From positions 186,001 through 250,000 of the forward strand of contig QYAI01000056.1 of NCBI GenBank assembly GCA_003988855.1: a stretch of 64,000 nucleotides of DNA, given 5' to 3'. A program made the position numbers and the translations under genes. The notes beneath the pieces were generated by a model. The model was not told where the DNA came from and made no database searches. It was given only the letters and a program-made list of their open reading frames with translations. Source of the DNA: Arachnopeziza araneosa (taxonomy: Eukaryota > Ascomycota > Leotiomycetes > Helotiales > Arachnopezizaceae). Below, piece by piece: positions 58,918 to 64,000 of the stretch; within the stretch, counting starts at the first letter, position 1; each line of letters starts with the position of its first letter.

Positions 58918-59742
58918 CCTTTGTGAACATGGGTGGGTTATGATGAATTTTAAACACCTTTGTTCGAGTGAGAGGCGTTTCAAAATCCAGGAGCATTCAT
59001 GAGATAAGCAGGGAGAATTCATTCTCCCACTTTCTTGAGATGAGAGCTTACGTAAGAAATTACTACCCACATCTCCATTGCAACCAAAATCTCCAAGGAG
59101 GTCGCTCAATATTAGTGGCGTTAGAAAGTACCCAGGAAAGCAGGCTGATACTCGGATACAAGCACCGGCTGCACCTCGGCAAACAAACTCAACGCGTAGG
59201 TACAAGATATAATTAAATAAGCCAGTTTCGGACATGAACCGAGCCTTTGTAGGATCAATCACTTTCTCATCTTTCTCGACTAGCTGTTGAGGTGATACTG
59301 AACCACAAGGTATGTAAACGGGACCCCCCTTTCTTCGGAAATGGGTCAGAGGGTATTAAATAATTAGCCGTTAGGCGCCCTGCTGAGATGCCTGGTAAGT
59401 GCTCCCCTTCCTATTCCCTATCTTCCTGAATTAAATTTTTTTTTTTGGCTTATGATTTATTTAGCGCGTTTTTTTTCCGGGCTATGTTTATAACATCTTT
59501 CATCATACAATCCTTCAATCATAAGTCTTCGGATGTGTCGAAGCACCCAGATTGTTGAGCTTGAGCCTTTTCAAAGACATTCCCATGCATAGTTATGAGA
59601 AAGATAGGTGACCTACTCTCCTGCCTCTTTAGGAGTAGTTTGAGCGAACGGAGCAGCAGCTGGTGACGGTGCAGATCAAACTGTTTTTCTCACATGGAAT
59701 GAGCACATTTGCTTTGACAGAACAACATTAGATTCATAACCT
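58918..59742. other. Intergenic region, promoter of the acyltransferase
   Basis: About 820 bp. Two T-rich runs are present near 59434 and 59468. No gene is supported; the upstream open frame to 59262 looks non-coding. Confidence 0.45.
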
Positions 59743-60483
59743 CTATAATATGATGGGAGCTAAAATTATATCTCCACTATCATCGTTCCCTGCAAATACT
59801 GGCTCGATACCATCTTCCATCAGCCCTTCTCTTTCCATTAACTTCTGAACTACAAACTTGGAGTTCACAACCCGTCCTGAATGTGTCAGATCTTCTAATA
59901 CAGACATGAGATAGTCTGAGAATTTCCTGGGTCGAATTGGTTCATTGTATCCAGCAAAGAGGATTCCGTACCGAACCCAAGGGTATTTATTATCGAATAG
60001 AAAATTTATTGGTTCCTCAAGCTCACCTCCCGACGTCAAGACGTCAGAGTCGGGCGTTGGAACCTCTATTACACTCCGCAGCCAATCGACATGGTTAAAA
60101 TCTTGGGCATCATATTCACTGCTTGAAATCATCTCCAATACTTCTTTCCTATGCATGTGAAGACTTACGGCAATTCCAGAATTAGAACAGCTCGTATATT
60201 CATTCACTAATTCTCCCCTTCCTTTTTTGGTATCTCCAAGATAATACATGATTTGCAGATCTTTCTCACCAACAGAAGAATTATCCTTCCAATACAGGGC
60301 CAACTCATCTCTGCGTAGAGATTTTAGTGTGAGAGCGACTTCTCTCACTTCAGAACATGTCAAACATCTCTTCGAATGTAGGGAGGCGCTTCTCCAGGGA
60401 TTCAATTCGTTCTTGCCCTTAGGCCAAAATCCGATACGCCTTGGCTCTCGTAGTGATCCGAACTTTTCTTGGATTCTAAACAA
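59743..60483 (-). CDS. Hypothetical protein
   Basis: Single-exon frame of 246 residues from ATG 60483. I do not recognise a family. The composition is protein-like, with an N-terminal RRIGFWPKGKNELNPWRS stretch, a Cys pair (KRCLTCSEVREVAL), a charged central part and a hydrophobic strand-like region (YPWVRYGILFAG). No signal peptide or membrane helix is seen. It sits directly beside the minisatellite at 60531-60695, which lies upstream of its start. Confidence 0.5.
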   Translation of the reverse strand: MFRIQEKFGSLREPRRIGFWPKGKNELNPWRSASLHSKRCLTCSEVREVALTLKSLRRDELALYWKDNSSVGEKDLQIMYYLGDTKKGRGELVNEYTSCSNSGIAVSLHMHRKEVLEMISSSEYDAQDFNHVDWLRSVIEVPTPDSDVLTSGGELEEPINFLFDNKYPWVRYGILFAGYNEPIRPRKFSDYLMSVLEDLTHSGRVVNSKFVVQKLMEREGLMEDGIEPVFAGNDDSGDIILAPIIL

Positions 60484-60530
60484 TGTGCCAGTGAACCCAG
60501 TTGATCATTCCAACGTGGATGAAATTGGCG

Positions 60531-60695
60531 TTCTTGAATTTGACGATCTTGAATTTGACGATCTTGAATTTGACGTTCTTGAATCTCACAATCTTGAATT
60601 TGACGTTCTTGAATCTCACAATCTTGAATTTGACGTTCTTGAATCTCACAATCTTGAATCTGACATGCTTGAATACATTCTTGAATCTGACTCGG
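60531..60695 (+). repeat. 15-bp minisatellite
   Basis: About eleven tandem units of CTTGAATYTGACGWT or CTTGAATCTCACAAT, alternating to form a 30-bp higher-order unit three times. Because the period is a multiple of three and lacks stops, every frame across it stays open. The plus-strand frame reads as acidic LEFDV/LESHN pentapeptides and the minus-strand frame as basic RFKNV/KFKIV. I do not call either as protein without expression data. Confidence 0.9.
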
Positions 60696-61230
60696 AAATC
60701 TAGCCAGATGTCAAATATATTTAAAGCACAACGAATCAACCCCATTACAAGTTATTATGTAGCAAGTATATGCGTATGAGCGATCAGAAGCAGCAAATTA
60801 TATGATTATGTATAGATTACAGAAAGACCTTCAGGAGTTGATATTTTGATTTTTTTCGGCCGGAATTACAGAGCTAGCATTTCACTTTCCTCCATTTTGC
60901 CATGGTATCGTATGTTTGAGGCTCTGGCGCAGTTGTTCATAGCCTACTGTGGCAAAGGAGACGGCACGGAGGATTTCTCTCCATCATGGGACGGACGTAA
61001 TATGTAGTTTTTCAAAGACAAAGCGTTTGAATATGAAACATGCTTTACTTACTATTTGCGATCTGGGAATCTCGCACGGTTTTCACGAATTCAAAACTGA
61101 TATATGAGACTAATTGATTGAATCATTTATTCCACAGCGCCTAATGCGCCAAAATCCTTACAGACAAACATGCCTTCCAACCTAACAAGCTTATAAGAAA
61201 TTTAACTCTTACACTTACCTACTGTCAACT
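60696..61230. other. Intergenic region, nothing supported
   Basis: About 530 bp between the minisatellite and the next minus-strand frame. No gene is recognised. Confidence 0.45.
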
Positions 61231-61985
61231 CTAATCTTCAGGACAATAATCCAAGAGCCCCAAAGCCTCATCATAATCCACCTCCCCATCCAAATATCTT
61301 TCCCACAACGTCGCTAAATAAGTTTTATTCCTCCTGGTTTCCTGTTGATCCCTATGTTTCTTACAAGGCGGACAATAACACCACTCGTTGAAATCATGGT
61401 CGTCCATCTTCATCCCATCCAGGGTGGCTGTATAAGTTTCACAGTGGTGGCAGAAACAGGCGAACGTGGGTGGGTGGGGGATGAAGATAAAGAAACCAGA
61501 ATACCCTTTGAGTGGATGGTCATTGTGGTCAGAGAAGATGTAGGTGGATTGAGAGGGAGAAATGAGGGCATTGACGTCGAGAGATGCGAGAAAGTCAGGG
61601 GGTTGGTGCGTGAAAGACACAGATTCAGACAAAGATAAGATTCTGATATCTATGGGAGATGATGACTCGTTGCGGATATTGTTGGAGTCTGAATCTGCAC
61701 CTGCAACTTGGGGTGGGACTTTTTGGCGGAAGGTTTTGCGCTTTGGTTTTCTTCCTCTTGTTTGGAAGAACTAGAATAAGCGGAGGGGACCCGATGAGCG
61801 ACGAAGTCTGTGAGAACGTCGACAACTGCGGAGATAAAGAGGGTTGGATAGGAACGTCGGGCCGGGAGTTAAGAGACTGTAGGAAAGAAAGAGGAGGCTG
61901 AAAGTCAGGTGATGGTTGAGAGTATAGTGAATCTTCATCATCTCCATCGTAACGTCTATCCCTGCGTGCCGAGACGCACCCTGTA
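61231..61985 (-). pseudogene. Possible frameshifted hypothetical protein with C-terminal cysteine pairs
   Basis: The 3' part (61632-61231) encodes a frame with paired cysteines CFCHHC and CYCPPC and an acidic C terminus, DYDEALGLLDYCPED. In-frame extension upstream has no ATG before a stop, while an adjacent frame further upstream reads a Pro/Ser-rich sequence (DDEDSLYSQPSPDF, LIGSPPLILVLPNKRKKTK) that fades where the second frame begins. One base shift near 61735 would join them. No intron consensus fits. This could be a pseudogene, a sequencing error, or a gene with an unrecognised upstream exon. Confidence 0.35.
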
Positions 61986-63020
61986 ACGAGACGAATCTAT
62001 AGTTTTGAAATTACAAACTTTTTCTTAGTAAGTCTATGAAGTTGTTATTAATATATTACTTTCTTTAACTATTTCTCCCTAAGGAGACTACTTAGCAACA
62101 AGAAAAGAGTACGATTGATTATGCTGTCGATCGTTTTAATCGTGCTACTGATCGCCCCTTCTGCTATTCCCCCTTGTTTAATCGCGACTTTTAAAGTCTT
62201 TTTAAAATTCGGAGTACTTGAGGAAAGGTCCTATCACAAAACAATATGGCTCCAAATTTTAAAGATACTCAGAGAAGAAAGAATGCAGTCCGGGAGTTAC
62301 GCCGGTGCGATAGGGGGCTTACATGTTTCTGTACGGAGTTATGTACATTAGCCGAGATAAGATTTGCTATGTTCACGCCCAGGCTCGCTATATTCTACTT
62401 AGCCTTAACTCTTAGGCTTACTCACGTGTGTGGCGTACGGAAGGGGGTTGTCAGAAGTCACCGTGACCCTATGGTTTCTGCCACTACTAAAGAAGGGAAT
62501 TTATGGGGAGAAACCGAGAAAACGCGTTTCTGGATTGGTCAAATACTTACCGCCTGACAAGGTGGGTGACGGTGACTTCTGACAACCCTCTTCCGTACAA
62601 TGGTCATGCGTGTGGCGTAAAAGCAGGTTCGCACTAAATGCGCCCTCTCTCGTCTTTAGCATGACAGAAAGTTAAAGCTTAAGTTACTGTAGGAATCAAA
62701 TTGCTGATTGTATTATTTTTGTCATTCACTGTGCATAGCTCCTCCCTTAGCGACATAAACCCAATCGAGAGTGGCTCCGAACATCCTGCATCTTACCCTC
62801 TGTGACTTCTCAGGTTTCTGTGGTAAGTTTGTGTTATTGGCAGGTCTTCCGCGGTGATGCTCGTCGGTGTCATTACCGCGAGGCTGCCGCTCAGCAGAGT
62901 GCGCCAACCTCAACACGACGTCTTCTCTAACCTTCCCCTCACTCCACATCTATGCTCTTTCAACAGCTCAACAACTACCGAGAACCCTTCTTCCTAAGAT
63001 CCTCAAGCCTAGTCGAATAA
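61986..63020. other. Intergenic region containing an inverted-repeat element
   Basis: About 1 kb upstream of the HET-NACHT gene. It contains the inverted-repeat element at 62435-62598. Open frames such as 62246-62557 overlap that element and have no motif. Confidence 0.5.
62435..62598. mobile_element. MITE-like element with 35-bp inverted repeats
   Basis: The left arm (62435-62469) and right arm (62564-62598) are inverted copies matching at 33 of 35 positions. The left arm begins GTACGGAAGGGGGTTGTCAG. They enclose about 94 bp with no coding capacity. A 10-bp direct repeat, GTGTGGCGTA, occurs at 62428-62437 and 62610-62619 and may be a target-site duplication of a Mutator-like element; it overlaps the left arm by three bases, so the true element boundary is uncertain. 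Confidence 0.6.
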
Positions 63021-64000
63021 TGCGTCTGCTATACTATAACGGCGATGGTGCTTTCAGCTTGGCGGAGTTCTTCAAGAGCGCCATACCCGAGTATGCTATA
63101 CTTTCGCACACATGGGAAGAGGAGGAGGTCACCTTTGAAGATCTGCAGAATGGAACCGGCACAAAGAAGGATGGTTATAAGAAGATACGTTTCTGCGCAG
63201 AGCAGGCTAAGCGTGATAGCTTGCAATACTTTTGGGTAGATACCTGCTGTATCGACAAATCGAACGCAGCTGAGCTTGCAGAAGCTATCAACTCTATGTT
63301 TCGCTGGTACCACATGTCGACTAAATGCTATGTCTACCTGCCAGATGTGTCCAGAACTGCCGTCAACACTGATGGGCTGGCCTGGGAATCGACATTTCGG
63401 AAATCAAGATGGTTCACTCGAGGCTGGACCCTCCAAGAGCTTATCGCTCCGAGATCAGTTGAATTCTTCTGTCGGGAATCCAAGCGGATTGGTAGTAAGA
63501 GTTCTCTAGAGCAGCAAATTCACGAGATCACAGGCATTCCTAAGCCGGCACTTCAAGGAGCCTATTTGTCGCAGTTTAGCGATAGAGAGCGATTTTCATG
63601 GATTCAACCCCGCCAGACAAAAGTCGAAGAAGACAAAGCGTACGCTCTACTCGGCATTTTTGACGTCCAAATGCCCCTCCGCTATGGCGAAGGGATGGCG
63701 AATGCATTCAAACGGCTCGAAGATGAAGTCGACAAGTTTAACAAGTGCCTCCAAGACTTACGCCTCAGCGATCCCCGCCATGACAAGACGCGTATTGAGG
63801 ACACCAAGGGTGGCTTGCTAGAGGGCTCATATCACTGGGTCCTAGAAACCTCCGACTTTCAACGGTGGCGTGACGACCAGCAAAGCCGACTGCTATGGAT
63901 TAAGGGTGATCCCGGGAAGGGCAAGACAATGCTACTCTGTGGCATCATTAACGAGCTGGAGAAATCAATGTCGAAGACAGATATACTTTCCTATTTCTTT
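63021..64000 (+). CDS. HET-NACHT (NLR-like) heterokaryon incompatibility protein, 5' part
   Basis: The window ends inside this gene; 326 codons are open without a stop or intron. The N-terminal HET domain begins MRLLYYNGDGAFSLAEFF and shows the family blocks YAILSHTW, FWVDTCCIDKSNAAEL, CYVYLPDV, WFTRGWTLQELIAP and EEDKAYALLGIFDVQMPLRYGEG. A linker leads to SSYHW-like GSYHWVLETSDFQRWRD and then the NACHT ATP-binding P-loop WIKGDPGKGKTMLL near residue 295. This order matches the HET-D/HET-E class of fungal NLR-like proteins, where WD40 or other repeats sense ligand downstream and the HET domain triggers cell death in vegetative incompatibility. The C-terminal sensor is off the window. Confidence 0.93.

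Noticed and set aside
58918..59262. N-terminal extension of the acyltransferase to 588 residues
   Set aside because: The extension is not protein-like and BAHD-type enzymes begin close to the MADSF start.
60248..60703. Plus-strand acidic repeat protein
   Set aside because: Half of it is antisense to the hypothetical gene at 59743-60483 and the rest is the minisatellite, which is open in every frame.
62246..62557. Plus-strand frame near the inverted repeat
   Set aside because: It runs through the left arm of the inverted-repeat element and has no motif.
1..64000. tRNA, rRNA, CRISPR array or biosynthetic cluster
   Set aside because: No tRNA B-box/cloverleaf, rRNA core or spaced repeat array was recognised. 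The single acyltransferase and transporter are not accompanied by PKS, NRPS or terpene genes.

Overview
This 64 kb window is nuclear DNA of a filamentous ascomycete (Pezizomycotina; Leotiomycetes is my best guess, not proven). The evidence is the gene content and style: short 45-120 bp GT-AG introns, several hybrid histidine kinases, a HET-NACHT gene, AcuF-type C2H2 proteins, type B esterase, GH16, Dal5-type MFS, and housekeeping genes such as glycogen synthase and Prp45. No tRNA, rRNA or CRISPR was recognised.

Layout. 1-9.2 kb: two hybrid histidine kinases in tandem on the + strand, the first broken, the second intact. 9.4-16.1 kb: a DUF1399/GRDP-like gene (-), a 71-bp tandem duplication, a membrane F-box/zinc protein (+) and an uncharacterised 887-residue protein (+). 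17.2-25.8 kb: small secreted Thr-rich protein (-), Dal5-type transporter (-), type B esterase (+), membrane-anchored GH16 (+). 26.4-33.1 kb: Prp45/SNW splicing factor, p24 cargo receptor, NADH pyrophosphatase, and a four-repeat hypothetical protein (all -). 35-37.7 kb: a degenerate HAMP-repeat kinase remnant (-) head to head with a broken AcuF-type gene (+). 39.2-44.0 kb: glycogen synthase and an SNG1/DUF3533 membrane protein (+). 45.8-52.1 kb: a metal-uptake cluster of ferric reductase, Ctr copper transporter and a second ferric reductase. 52.5-56 kb: a decayed region with diverged repeats and an amidase pseudogene. 56-61.9 kb: zinc-knuckle protein, BAHD-like acyltransferase, hypothetical genes and a 15-bp minisatellite. 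62.4 kb: a small inverted-repeat (MITE-like) element. 63.0 kb to the edge: the start of a HET-NACHT (fungal NLR-like) gene.

How the genes fit together. The clearest functional grouping is the 6.3 kb reductase/Ctr/reductase cluster. Surface reduction of Fe(III)/Cu(II) by the two flavocytochromes would supply Cu(I) to the Ctr channel, and exact TTTGCTCA words (the yeast Mac1 copper-response element) occur upstream of two of the three genes. The rest of the window mixes conserved housekeeping genes with accessory, decaying DNA. Four pseudogenes and several diverged repeat copies with mostly transition differences suggest past RIP-like mutation. Exon joins given here were deduced by hand from splice sites and reading-frame continuity.
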